Counted from the first letter of the stretch, positions 45,665 to 55,083 are shown. The stretch: 64,000 nucleotides of DNA from Ktedonobacter robiniae (GCF_016587375.1 NZ_BNJG01000002.1:2046001-2110000), one strand, 5' to 3'. Program-made: numbers and translations. The notes: a model not told the origin generated them from the sequence alone.

Positions 45665-46600
45665 ATGAATAAATTTCAACAGGAAACCGATCCACTGTAT
45701 AAGGCCATCCTAACAGAAATCCAGCAAGCACTGGGTGGATCGTTTACCGCCATGGATAGGCCAGAGGTATCTGGCGTTGGTACTCTGCCATCTGTCTATG
45801 CTGTGACCGACTTGGCAATGGCATCCATTGCATCGGCAGGCATGGCGGTTGCTGAATTTGTTGCTTTGCGTCGTGGCACAAAACCGCTCGTCCAGGTGGA
45901 TCGACGCCTTACATCCATGTGGTTTTCTCACTCCTTGCGTCCAATAGGCTGGCAGTTGCCACCGGAATGGGATGCGATGGCAGGGAATTATAAGGCGAGT
46001 GACAACTGGATACGGTTACATACCAACGCACCACACCATCGTCGTGCTGCCTTTCACGTGCTTGGTTGTTCGGAAGAGAGGGAAGCCGTCACAAAGGCTG
46101 TTGCCACTTGGCAGGCAACCGAACTTGAGGAGGCTATCGTTTCTGCAAAAGGGTGTGCGGCTGTGATGAGATCAGTGGAAGATTGGAACATCCATGAACA
46201 GGGGCGAGCGGTAGCCACTGAGCCTCTTCTGCACGTTTCTCCTACGAATTTCGGCCAGGTGCCGAATTGGCTTATTTCGGCTAAACGGCCTTTAGACGGC
46301 GTAAGGTGCTTGATTTAACCAGAATTCTCGCTGGTCCAGTGGCAACACGTTTTCTGGCTGGGTATGGAGCGCAAGTGTTGCGTCTTGATCCTCTCGAATG
46401 GGAGGAGCCAGGAACTGTCCCGGAGGCTGTCTTAGGAAAGCGTTGCGCGCGGCTTGATTTAAAGAGTGCTGATGGAATGGCTACGTTGAAAAAACTGCTG
46501 GGTGAGGCTGATATTCTGATTCATGGTTACCGAACGGATGCCTTGGCACGTCTTGGCCTTGGGAGTGAAATGTCTTGGGATAGATGGTTGTCTGATCGAG
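45665..46600 (+). pseudogene. CaiB/BaiF-type CoA-transferase, frameshifted and truncated
   Basis: The first frame, 45665-46318, has LPSVYAVTDLAMASIASAGM and ending LISAKRPLDGV. The second frame, from 46306, continues LDLTRILAGPVATRFLAGYG and RCARLDLKSADGMATLKKLL, ADILIHGYRTDALARLGLG. The nucleotide-loop segment of the family is intact, but the frame changes near 46300-46310. Similarity stops near 46575, so roughly half the protein is missing. Inactive. Confidence 0.8.
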
Positions 46601-46964
46601 GTACTGACGAGAGACGCCTGCGGACCTCCTATTGCTTGAACAGGGCTGGAATGGACGACGTTTTTCCTCTCGATGTTATTAGACAGCTGGGCGTTGCTAG
46701 GAGGAGTGAGGAGGCTTTTGAGGAGAATGCAGGGGAATGGCTTGAGTATATGTCATTCTCTCATCCTTTGCAAGAGTTTTCCCAGCTCCTTGGCCTACCT
46801 CCTGTCAACGTCTGTTCGTTCTTTCTCAACAGAAACAACCATCGCCTCCCTTGAGCGGCTGATTCAACGTTGTTCTCTCCAAAGAAAAAAAAGGACAACA
46901 CTACTGGCAAACCACATAGTGCTCACCATTCGTGGTGTAGTTGGCAGTTTGTTTAAACGGATTG
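46601..46964. other. Decayed junction DNA
   Basis: Mixed remnants. VLTIRG at about 46918-46935 recalls the IS6 transposase segment at 43440. No gene supported. Confidence 0.3.
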
Positions 46965-47061
46965 GTTGAGGGTTATATAAACAAGCTCAAGCCGATGAAA
47001 AGGATGGGATATGGACGAGCTGGATTTGCGCTGCTACGCCAGAGAGTTCTTCACGCCCTAT
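46965..47061 (+). pseudogene. ISL3 transposase, last 31 codons
   Basis: VEGYINKLKPMKRMGYGRAG and FALLRQRVLHAL match the end of the ISL3 transposase at 33001 (VEGKVNKLKLIKRMGYGRAA). Only this tail remains. Confidence 0.8.
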
Positions 47062-47213
47062 GACCGGGTGCAAATGAAAGGTGAATTCGGAAGAAAAATG
47101 GAGCGCTTGTTCGACAAGAAACGTGAAATGATGCTACTCTCTGTATGAGAGAGAAAGATGTAAGCACTGCTTGAAAGGCACGATATGACAAACGAGACGA
47201 ACCAATTTGGACC

Positions 47214-47807
47214 ATGGCAGCCCTGGCAACCTCTCTGGTTGCCAGGTTCTTTTCCACGCTCACGGTTCCCTGGTGGATCGCTGGCGGATGGGCACTCGAT
47301 CTCTTCCTCGGAGTTCAAACACGAGAGCATGAGGATATTGACGTACAGATCCTCCGGAGTGATCAACAGGAAGTTTGTACCGTTTTTCGTGCGTGGGATG
47401 TCCAAGGAGCGCACCCTGGAGCGCTTTCAGCAGAGTGGCCTTTCCGTGAATGGGAAGCAGGCTCGCTCCTGAGCCTGAGCGTTCATGATGTCTGGTGTCG
47501 TCCGAGCAAGACCGATCCCTGGGCGCTCCAACTCATGGTTGTCGATACCAGTGATGACCAATGGCTCTTCCGGCGCGATCCACGTATTCGTCGCCCGCTG
47601 GCTATTGTGGGGCACCGAACGAACGATGGTATCCCGTATCTCGCACCAGAAATACAACTCTTATACAAGGCTAAAGCGCTCCGCCCGAAAGACGAGGCGG
47701 ACTTCGCCAGGATACTCCCCGCCCTTGATGGGAAGAGTCGCCAATGGTTGGCTCAGTGCCTTGCTCTCGTCCATCCTGGTCATGCATGGCTGACTAAACT
47801 CAGGTAA
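47214..47807 (+). CDS. Aminoglycoside-2''-adenylyltransferase-like nucleotidyltransferase
   Basis: 197 residues. The key motif VPWWIAGGWALDLFLGVQ with HEDIDVQILR (Asp41, Asp43) is that of the ANT(2'')/LinA-like nucleotidyltransferase group. VHDVWCRPSKTDPWALQLM, DDQWLFRRDPRIRRPLAIVG and GIPYLAPEIQLLYKAKALRP complete the family profile. The natural N-terminus seems to be at 47185 in another frame (MTNETNQFGPWQPWQ), so an indel near 47215-47250 may have damaged it; translation from the ATG at 47214 would still give a nearly full-length protein. Substrate unknown; resistance function is not implied. Confidence 0.75.
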   Translation: MAALATSLVARFFSTLTVPWWIAGGWALDLFLGVQTREHEDIDVQILRSDQQEVCTVFRAWDVQGAHPGALSAEWPFREWEAGSLLSLSVHDVWCRPSKTDPWALQLMVVDTSDDQWLFRRDPRIRRPLAIVGHRTNDGIPYLAPEIQLLYKAKALRPKDEADFARILPALDGKSRQWLAQCLALVHPGHAWLTKLR

Positions 47808-47842
47808 ATCTTATCGACGAGCCTTCACGAGAGTGTGTAAGA

Positions 47843-47875
47843 GCCTCAAAAGTGAGCAAGACCCACTTTTGAGGC
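47843..47875. terminator. 12-bp hairpin after the nucleotidyltransferase gene
   Basis: GCCTCAAAAGTG (47843-47854) with CACTTTTGAGGC (47864-47875). No T run. Confidence 0.55.
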
Positions 47876-48220
47876 GAAACGGACAAAATCAGCGCGAAAC
47901 ATGGAAATTGACTCTGGAGAATCGAGAGAAGTAGCCCAGAGACGAATTGTTTCGCACCATTTTGGGAAATGGGTGAGGCAGCGCAGGGTACATCTTGTGG
48001 TTACAACAGGTGTTGGACGTTTCCCAACTATTCCCATCTCCTTTGCGGTCTGTGTCAGCTTCGCTGGTACTGGGCCTCCATGCCTGTTGAGAGAATGTTA
48101 CCATGTTGGCTCTCCCCAAGATTGCCTTTCGACTTCCCAGCGAAGCCGGTATGCATGCTCAACTGGTGCACGCCGTCGTCAAGAGGATCGACTCCTAGCC
48201 GAGAGGTGACACACCATCTT
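47876..48220. other. Gap without a supported gene
   Basis: Open frames exist on both strands but none resembles a known family; nothing else was recognised. Confidence 0.35.
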
Positions 48221-48808
48221 TCAGTCCCGACTCGGCTTTGTTCTGATTCCGGCGATGACGAGATCGAGCATGCGGTTGGCCCCATCAGAATCGGACGCAT
48301 GTTCATTCACCAGGGCGATTCCGTAGACGAGTCGTATCACGTCGAGAATATGGACATCCGTTCGGATTTGTTCTGCGGCCTGGGCGCGGAGCAAGAGGAC
48401 TTCTCCCGCCTCGTGCATAGCTTTGTTCGCATCATAGATTCTCGTTCCCGGAATGTGCTTGGCAGACATAATGGCTGCTCCCATGCTCCGCCCTCGAGTC
48501 GCGAAGTCCATCTGGAGACGAAGCCAGCTAATCAAGGCGTCGAAAGGAACCGGAGCGCTTGCGAGTTCTTCAGCGTGCGCCCTCAATTCATTGGTCTCAT
48601 CCAGGAACACGGCTTCAAGGAGATCCTGACGCGTGGGGAAGTGGCGGTACAGCGTTCCGATTGCGACCCCGGCTGACCTGGCAATGTCCTCCAGGACGAT
48701 GTCAGCGCCGCGCTCGGAGACCGCAACTCGCGCCGTGTTCAACAGGCTGGTGTAGTTGCGCTGGGCATCAGCTCGCATTGGGCGGTTGGCTGGTGTTGGC
48801 TCGTGCAT
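48221..48808 (-). CDS. TetR-family transcriptional regulator
   Basis: 195 residues from the ATG at 48808, with GGAGGAG seven bases upstream. The N-terminal HTH is LLNTARVAVSERGADIVLED, IARSAGVAIGTLYRHFPTRQ, DLLEAVF. The C-terminal ligand domain is the common TetR_C type. Divergent from the epimerase-like gene at 48970, and the intergenic region holds two palindromes that are good candidates for its operators. Confidence 0.9.
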   Translation of the reverse strand: MHEPTPANRPMRADAQRNYTSLLNTARVAVSERGADIVLEDIARSAGVAIGTLYRHFPTRQDLLEAVFLDETNELRAHAEELASAPVPFDALISWLRLQMDFATRGRSMGAAIMSAKHIPGTRIYDANKAMHEAGEVLLLRAQAAEQIRTDVHILDVIRLVYGIALVNEHASDSDGANRMLDLVIAGIRTKPSRD

Positions 48809-48843
48809 TTCATGCTCCTCCTTTCTCCTAGAGCTATTGGTCC

Positions 48844-48897
48844 TTGACAAAATGAGGGTCCCTCCGTTACTATAGAGAAGTAATATGAGGATCCCTC
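48844..48897 (+). promoter_or_regulatory. Promoter with two TetR-type palindromic operators
   Basis: TTGACA (48844-48849) and TACTAT (48868-48873), spacer 18 bp, reading towards the epimerase-like gene. GAGGGTCCCTC (48854-48864) lies in the spacer and GAGGATCCCTC (48887-48897) just downstream of the start point, 33 bp apart, three helical turns. They are embedded in longer direct repeats (ATGAGG.TCCCTCCGTTA). Confidence 0.75.
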
Positions 48898-48969
48898 CGT
48901 TAATAGATGGAGATGGCCTCATTTTATCACACTCACGCTTGATCTTACCAGTAAAAGGAGGACTTTCTT

Positions 48970-49797
48970 ATGCGTGTTTTCGTTACAGGAGCACCAGGCT
49001 ACATCGGTTCCGCCGTCGTCCGCGAACTCATTGGTGCCGGTCATACGGTCGTTGCCCTTACCCGCTCAGACACGGGGGCCGCGGTACTCAAGGAAGCCGG
49101 GGCCGAGGTGCACCGCGGTGCCCTTGACGACCTCGACAGCCTTCAAAGCGGTGCCGCCGCTGCCGAAGGTGTCATTCACCTGGCATTTCAGCACGACATC
49201 TCGGACCATGCGGCCGCCGTGCAAACGGATCTGCGTGCTGTCGAGACGATGGGGGCGGCGCTCGAGGGCTCCGGCAAGCCGTTCGTGATCACCGGTCACT
49301 TAAACGGGGAGGCATCGGAGAACGCGGCGCTTGCACTGGCTGGAGTGCGATCGTCGGTCGTCAATCTCTCCCCATCCGTGCACGGCGAGGGCGACAAGCA
49401 TGGCTTCGTACCGAGACTGATCACCATCGCTCGCACGAAAGGTATCTCTGCCTATATCGGCGATGGGTCCAACCGCTGGCCGGCCGTCCATCGCCTTGAT
49501 GCAGCGCGCCTGTTCCGCCTGGCACTGGAAGTCGCCCCGGCGGGGTCACGGCTTGACGGGGTCGGCGATGAAGGTGTGCCATTCCGTGACATCGCCGACG
49601 TTATCGGTCGCCACCTGAACCTGCCAGTGGTCAGCATTTCCCGTGAAGAGGCAGACGCCCACTTCGGCCCTTTTCTCGGCGCCGTGGCGGCGCTCGACAG
49701 ACCGAGGTCGAGTGCACAAACCCAGGAACTCCTGGGATGGCGGCCTGGGCATCCCGCACTGATCCCGGACATCGAAAGGCACTACTTCAACGACTGA
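48970..49797 (+). CDS. NAD(P)-binding epimerase/dehydratase-like SDR
   Basis: 275 residues from the ATG at 48970 (AAAGGAGG upstream). Extended-SDR start VFVTGAPGYIGSAVVRELIG, VIHLAFQHD, then VVNLSPSVHGEGDKHGFVPR and GDGSNRWPAVHRLDAARLFR. Compared with its usual family, the part around KPFVITGHLNGEASENAALA looks shortened by roughly 15-20 residues, where relatives have a longer loop before the second active-site region. The gene is visibly richer in G+C than its neighbours. Probably repressed by the divergent TetR protein. Confidence 0.88.
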   Translation: MRVFVTGAPGYIGSAVVRELIGAGHTVVALTRSDTGAAVLKEAGAEVHRGALDDLDSLQSGAAAAEGVIHLAFQHDISDHAAAVQTDLRAVETMGAALEGSGKPFVITGHLNGEASENAALALAGVRSSVVNLSPSVHGEGDKHGFVPRLITIARTKGISAYIGDGSNRWPAVHRLDAARLFRLALEVAPAGSRLDGVGDEGVPFRDIADVIGRHLNLPVVSISREEADAHFGPFLGAVAALDRPRSSAQTQELLGWRPGHPALIPDIERHYFND

Positions 49798-49840
49798 TGT
49801 AAGGCTGAGGGCCGCTCCTCATGACAACGGCTCTTGAGTA

Positions 49841-49894
49841 TGGGCGGACGGGAAGACAACGCGAAGCGCTTCGCGTTGTCTTCCCGTCCGCCCA
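49841..49894. terminator. 54-bp perfect palindrome, no loop
   Basis: 27-bp arms 49841-49867 and 49868-49894 meet without a spacer; flanking CTTGA and TCAAG extend the dyad. It lies 44 bp after the epimerase-like gene. Confidence 0.75.
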
Positions 49895-49972
49895 TCAAGG
49901 GGTTCTGTCAGAACTGAGAGCGTAGAAACTCATCAGGGTCCCTGAGAACTTACTACAGCTCGTCTCTCGCTA

Positions 49973-50220
49973 CTAAGCTGCTTGTATCAAAGCTTTCAAG
50001 GCAGCAAGTCGTTGAAGGAAAGCTCGCCGCTGCTCTGAGAGTGTGGCTGACTCTCCTACAGCGGAGCGCGGACGAAGATAATTTCGTAATTCATCGAAAG
50101 CAGAACAGAAACGGGCGGCTGAGTTGAAACTTCCAAAACCATGCATGGGATAATACCGTTGCTTGACTCTCCGATGGTCTTGCTCCAGGCGATTATTGAG
50201 GTATTTGTTGGTTCGATGTT
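49973..50220 (-). pseudogene. IS6-like transposase, C-terminal remnant
   Basis: HRTNKYLNNRLEQDHRRVKQ, RYYPMHGFGSFNSAARFCSA and FDELRNYLRPR form the Glu-containing C-terminal part of an IS6-like transposase. Upstream (above 50220) the sequence turns into helicase DNA on the other strand. Confidence 0.75.
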
Positions 50221-50224
50221 GCAC

Positions 50225-51480
50225 CTGGTCGCCTCGCCAGACCCTGAGCGGGGAACGCCGTATTCTGCCCTGCGCTTCTTTGGCACAGTCAGCCGTGCCT
50301 GCCAGTTGGCCCTCAATTTGTTCAAAGAACTGGAACGAGAGGATCCCATCATTCACCGGAAATTGTGCGTCAGTGTTTTCGGGGAACAGACTTCCCGGAG
50401 CAAATGGCGCGACTGTCAAACTATGCGCGATTGAACGAAACGCCGCTGACGACGCGTGCCTCGTTCCTCGAAGGTGGCTATAGCCTCTATGATATCAAGG
50501 ACCTCCAGCAGGTGACCGATCGCGAAGAGGTCGAGGTACGCCATTACGGGATGTACCTGACGCCTGAAGCTATCCTGTACATGCTGGCAAAACAGCATCT
50601 GGTCTTTGGTCTCTCGGCAACCGTCGACATTGTGCGCCAGGTGCATAACTTTGACCTGGACTGGTTACGGGAGAAGCGCATTTTATTGGAGGTGGACGAG
50701 GAGGAGAAGGCCATTGTCCACGCCCTCAACCAGGAGAAGGCAAAAATACGTGCGAACCAGGTACACCTCAACGTGGTGCAGAGCCTGGACCTGTCCGACC
50801 CCTACCAGGCACAACTGGATCAGCTGCTGCAGGCAGTCTCAACCGACGAAGACTTTGCGGAGGTGACGGCAAGCGAACCGATCAAGGAACGTGTACGTCT
50901 GTTTTTCTCTGCCCTGCTCACGATACAAGCACAACGTAAACAACAACAACAACCCACGGCACCCGCCCACGCGTTGCTCTTCTTCAACACGTTTCGCCAG
51001 ATGAAATTCATTTTTGATCGCTATCCCGGGCCGGACCATCAGCTCTTTACAGTCAAAAAACGCGATGATCACCGCTGGTTTGAGGTGTATGACCTGGAGA
51101 TGCAGAACGAACACTCGATCATCGTCTTTTACAATGCGGAACTTGCCAAAGCGGTCCGCCATAGCGAGGCGGCCCAATCCGCCTTTGACCGCCTGTTCTT
51201 GGGAAGGGCGGTCAGTGATTCTGGTCACCCAGTATCTCTCAGCAGGCAATGGCATCAATCTGCAGTACCTTCCCACGCCAGAGAGCACGGACGAGGATCG
51301 GCGTGATTTTACGGTGATCGGACTCTTAGAGCGGCCCTATTACTACTTCAGCAAGCCATCGGATGATGCCACCACTGACGAACAGGCTGCCGCGCAAAAA
51401 AAGAACATCTGGTACCTGGCGAAACTCTACTTCAGCAAAGCGCTCTTTTTATCCTCTATAACAGGGTTCCGCGCCACAAC
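50225..51480 (+). pseudogene. Large helicase-like protein, internal fragment with frameshifts
   Basis: Three frames in succession: ALRFFGTVSRACQLALNLFK (50250-50390), then NYARLNETPLTTRASFLEGG, a motif-III-like VFGLSATVDIVRQVHNFDLD and LLFFNTFRQMKFIFDRYPGP (to about 51215), then ILVTQYLSAGNGINLQYLPT and FTVIGLLERPYYYFSKPSDD. SAT and the TQYLSAGNGINLQ segment fit superfamily-2 helicase motifs III and V. Walker A and B motifs and the far C-terminus are absent. It looks like the middle of a much longer protein, possibly from a defence or plasmid system. Confidence 0.6.
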
Positions 51481-51484
51481 TTAC

Positions 51485-51542
51485 TCCTGCGCATCTAGAA
51501 GTAGGCATCCTGTTTGAGCCATCTACTTCTAGATGCACAGGA
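51485..51542. repeat. 20-bp hairpin with one mismatch
   Basis: Arms 51485-51504 and 51523-51542 (core GCATCTAGAAGTAG), 18-nt loop. Marks the end of the helicase remnant. Confidence 0.6.
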
Positions 51543-51572
51543 TGTTCACCAGAGTGAGGATCTGTCTGATAT

Positions 51573-51626
51573 GCATTACTTAACGAGAGATTTTACTGAA
51601 GAGTAAAATCTCTCGTTAAGTAATGC
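51573..51626. repeat. 24-bp perfect hairpin
   Basis: Arms 51573-51596 and 51603-51626 with a 6-nt loop, AT-rich. Between the helicase remnant and the redoxin gene. Confidence 0.75.
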
Positions 51627-51944
51627 GCTAAAGGTTTTTGCATGTGAGTCTCTATGGTATCCCAATGGTCTAGAAAAGCGAAGACACCTGAGGCGATCGG
51701 AGAAGCCGAGGCTCAGAGAGGATTTGCTCAGGTTTTTCCCTTTCTGAGTAGATCCTGAGCAGAATCATTTTGACGCAATGCGTGTGTCAGAAAAACACGC
51801 AGTCTTTTCAGATCGCTACAGGTTCAAGCGCCCTGTCACCTTGCATACGTCCGCAAGACCAGATAGGATGATAGAGAAGCTTTACGAGAGGATGACGAAA
51901 TCATCCCAACCGCTCAGGTATTGAGGGGAAAGGAGTAGACTGCT

Positions 51945-52781
51945 ATGACCACCAATCTTCGGCTCGATAACCAGTTCCCCGATTTTGAACTGCCGAATCA
52001 CCAGAACGAGCCCATGCGACTCTCCCACTTCACCAAGCCCAGTCTCCTCGACACCCACCTGGGGTTCCAGGACGGGTATCCGCTGATCCTTGTCTTCTTT
52101 CGTGGGTTCTTCTGCCCGCGTGACCAGCAGCAGATGCGGCAACTCGTGGAGTTCCAACGCGAACTGGCGGTGAATTATGGCAAGCTCGTGGCGGTAAGCG
52201 CGGATCCTCCGCTCGTGCAGGCCGCGTTCCGAGCGGGCCTGGGGGCGCAGTGGACGTTCTTGTCGGATGAACAGCGGGTCGTCATCAAACAGATCAACAT
52301 TCTCGACGAGACGGAAGGCGAGTATGCCTATCGTGCGCAGCCGTACACGTTTGTGCTGCGGCCAGACTTGCGCATCCACGCCATCTATAATGGCTGGTAC
52401 TTCGTGGGCCGCCCCACGACTGAAGAGCTGCGACGGGATCTGCGTGCGATCATGGAAACCCGTTCCGATTATCGCTATGAGGCGTATGACACGCCAGAGG
52501 TGCGGCGGATTCGCATTCCCCAGCAGGAGTGGCTCAAGGGAAGTCCTGCATTGGGGGAGAACGGCTTGCCGATAGCCCAAGGAGTCGTCCGCTGGTTTGA
52601 CCCCAACGCGGGGATCGGTATCATCGTGAGAGAAGAAGCAGGCGAGGAGATCTTCTTCCACTTCACGGCGCTTCCTGGACAAGGCTACCGCACGATCAGA
52701 GCCGGCGTTCCAGTGCAATTCGAAATTGTCGAGGGGAGAGCCGGCCTGGCTGCACGGAATATTCAGCGGATCAATCTATGA
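51945..52781 (+). CDS. Peroxiredoxin-like (AhpC/TSA) protein fused to a cold-shock domain
   Basis: 278 residues from the ATG at 51945 (GGGAAAGGAG nine bases upstream). Residues 5-175 are an AhpC/TSA thioredoxin fold with a single candidate peroxidatic Cys57 (ILVFFRGFFCPRDQQQM) and LVAVSADPP; no second resolving Cys is seen, so a 1-Cys mechanism or loss of activity is possible. Residues 210-278 are a cold-shock domain: QGVVRWFDPNAGIGIIVREE with the RNP1-like AGIGII at 222-227 and RNP2-like IFFHF at 236-240. The fusion would tether a redox module to a nucleic-acid binder. No obvious partner genes. Confidence 0.88.
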   Translation: MTTNLRLDNQFPDFELPNHQNEPMRLSHFTKPSLLDTHLGFQDGYPLILVFFRGFFCPRDQQQMRQLVEFQRELAVNYGKLVAVSADPPLVQAAFRAGLGAQWTFLSDEQRVVIKQINILDETEGEYAYRAQPYTFVLRPDLRIHAIYNGWYFVGRPTTEELRRDLRAIMETRSDYRYEAYDTPEVRRIRIPQQEWLKGSPALGENGLPIAQGVVRWFDPNAGIGIIVREEAGEEIFFHFTALPGQGYRTIRAGVPVQFEIVEGRAGLAARNIQRINL

Positions 52782-52820
52782 GGAGGTGCTTCCTTCATCT
52801 AGCGCACTCGTTCCTTTTTT

Positions 52821-52980
52821 GGTAGTGTTGCAAAAAATTTTGAGCTGAGAAAATGGAGCAAGTAATTACGGTACAAGAATTATTGCCGCAGAGAAAAGGT
52901 GAATGTTTTGCATCTTACCCTCGTGAAATTTGTTCATGTGTGCCTCGATTTGCTGAGCTTTAATTTTTTGCAACACTACC
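52821..52980. repeat. 160-bp miniature element with IS6-type ends
   Basis: GGTAGTGTTGCAAAAAATT (52821) and its near inverted copy ending at 52980. The end resembles IS6-family termini (GG..CTGTTGCAAA in IS26). It is inserted into the regulator gene to its right; the 8-bp flanks differ, so sequence was lost on one side. Confidence 0.7.
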
Positions 52981-53777
52981 TCAGCATTATCCATAATCAG
53001 TAGCCAGGGTTCCTGGCACTCCTCCAACCAACGAATGACAGCAGCGACGAGCTTGCGCTGATCAGTTTCGGCGGCTGAGGCAAAGGCGGGCAGTTGCGCT
53101 GCCAGCGTGACAAAACTCGTCAAGATGGTCTCCTCGCTGGCGGCAGCGATCCAGAGTGTATGGGTATAGCGTCCCAGTTCGCGGGCACGGTAGGCATATT
53201 CGACGGCAGTCTGCGTCTTACCGATGCCTCCCAGCCCTTTGATAACCTGCGCCTGGGTCAGGGCCGCGCGATGGAGGGTCGTCGGCTGATCTGACGCGGG
53301 AGGGGTGAGCTGCTGCATGAGCTGCTCGAGCAATTCGTCGCGTCCGGTAAAATGAGGATTGCGGGCAAATGGCACAGTCCAGAGCGCGATCTTCTCAGTA
53401 GCAACCGCGCTATCTTGCCCGGCAGCAGAGGACGGTTCGCTCGCGGTCTGGGTCGGGGTGGGGGACGGTCGACTGAGCAGTTCCTGCAGCCACCTCTCAT
53501 CGAGGAGTACCTTCTGGTGGGCTGCGCGCCAGAAAGCGCGGATCTCCTCTTCCTCCTGTCCGGCAGGAAACACGCCGTGCTGCAGGGCCAACGCCAGCAG
53601 GGCTTGCAGGTGTGAGGCTTTCGGGTACGTTTCACCGGTCTCCCATCGACCAATGGCTTTGCGCGTGATGCCTAATAACGTCGCCAGACCCTCCTGGGTT
53701 AGCCCGATGCCGGTGCACATAGCCAGCATCCTCTGGCCGAAGACATAATCCGGCCCTCCGTGGAAGGATCGACTCAT
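52866..53777 (-). pseudogene. XRE/NB-ARC (STAND) regulator truncated by a miniature element
   Basis: The native part is 52981-53777. An XRE HTH (LTQEGLATLLGITRKAIGRW, ETGETYPKASHLQALLALAL) is followed by an Ala/Pro/Thr-rich linker and an NB-ARC NTPase with Walker A KGLGGIGKTQTAVEYAY and Walker B PWLLIMDNAE. There the IS6-type miniature element begins and supplies the last 37 codons of the present frame, so the rest of the NB-ARC domain and the repeats that normally follow are lost. The ATG at 53777 has AAGGAG upstream. STAND proteins of this plan act as signal-dependent switches. Confidence 0.85.
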
Positions 53778-54255
53778 GAGGAGACTCCTTTCGACGGACT
53801 GCAGGAGGGAACAGACATGGGACGTGAAATGGAACCTGTTGGGTACTGCTTCCCTCGACCTCTTCCAGTATACTCTGTTCTATCAGATGTACTCCATGCG
53901 AGTCCACTGTGATATTAGGAGGGCCTGGAGACTTCTCACGGGCTTCCAGGCCCTCTCCTTGATATTCTTCTGCTCTTTATCATAGCAGATAACCAGGCAG
54001 AAGGCGAGAGGCTGGCGTATCTGGAGAGCAGGGAAACCAATTGTAGGAGGTTGCATCCAGGAACTTTCTGATGAGCGTGATTGTTTTTGGCCGCAGAACC
54101 ATCGGAAGCGAATTCGCAATCAGAGAATGGCTGTCAGGAAGTGACCCGAGACGACTCTCGCCTTCATCACTTATGGAAGAGCAACGAATAACGCTCATAT
54201 TTTGCCTGCGAAGAAGAGGGCTCATCTTCAAGTGCAAAGAAAGGAAAAGCGTACC
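53778..54255. other. Intergenic region with a small hairpin
   Basis: No gene supported. Hairpin GAGGGCCTGGA (53919-53929) with TCCAGGCCCTC (53945-53955). The remainder leads into the hydrolase gene. Confidence 0.4.
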
Positions 54256-55083
54256 ATGAATTCCAACATTATTATCACCAAAGATGGAACAAAGATTTTT
54301 TACAAGGATTGGGGCACCGGACCAGTCGTGGTGTTTAGTCATGGCTGGCCGCTGAATGCTGATGCCTGGGACAATCAGTTACTGTTTCTGGCCTCCCATG
54401 GCTATCGTGTGATTGCCCACGATCGACGCGCCCATGGGCGTTCCAGCCAGCCCTGGGATGGCCACAACCTGGACACCTATGCCGACGACCTGGCCTCCCT
54501 CATCGAGGCGCTCAATCTGAAAGATGTCACACTGGTCGGCCACTCAACAGGTGGTGGCGAAGTGGCTCGTTACATTGGTCGACATGGCACCTCTTGCGTT
54601 GCCAGGGCTGTCCTGGTTGGAGCGATCACCCCGCTGATGCTCAAGACCGAGTCCAACCCCAATGGCACCCCAATTGAGGTCTTCGATGGGATTCGCGCTG
54701 GTGTCGTGGGCGACCGTTCCCAATTCTACAAGGATCTCAGTAGCCCCTTCTTCGGAGCGAATAGGCCCGATTCCACGGTTTCGCAAGGCCTGAGAGATGC
54801 GTTCTGGCTCTGGTCGATGCAAGTTGGCCTCAAAGGCGCCTACGATTGCATCAAAGCGTTTTCTGAGACCGACCTGACTGAGGATATCAAACAGTTTGAG
54901 ATCCCTACCCTCATCATTCACGGTGATGACGATCAAATTGTACCAATTGCCGCCTCGGCTCTCCTGGCTGCAAAGCTGGTCAAGAACGCAACCTTGAAGA
55001 TCTATCCGGGCGCCGATCATGGTCTGACCTTCACCCACAAGGACCAGTTCAACGAAGATCTGCTTGCCTTCTTGCGCTCCTAG
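54256..55083 (+). CDS. Alpha/beta hydrolase (non-haem haloperoxidase/arylesterase type)
   Basis: 275 residues from the ATG at 54256 (AAAGGAAAA upstream; the open frame from 54202 adds a basic tail without support). Motifs: oxyanion VVFSHGWPLNADAWDNQ, AHDRRAHGRSSQP, nucleophile Ser97 in LVGHSTGGGEVARYIGR, acid in IHGDDDQIVPI and base in YPGADHGLTFTH. This matches cofactor-free haloperoxidase-like esterases. The natural substrate is probably an ester or lactone. Confidence 0.92.
   Translation: MNSNIIITKDGTKIFYKDWGTGPVVVFSHGWPLNADAWDNQLLFLASHGYRVIAHDRRAHGRSSQPWDGHNLDTYADDLASLIEALNLKDVTLVGHSTGGGEVARYIGRHGTSCVARAVLVGAITPLMLKTESNPNGTPIEVFDGIRAGVVGDRSQFYKDLSSPFFGANRPDSTVSQGLRDAFWLWSMQVGLKGAYDCIKAFSETDLTEDIKQFEIPTLIIHGDDDQIVPIAASALLAAKLVKNATLKIYPGADHGLTFTHKDQFNEDLLAFLRS

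Noticed and set aside
47969..48676. 235-codon plus-strand frame opposite the TetR gene
   Set aside because: Antisense to a well-supported TetR protein; composition is unlike a folded protein.
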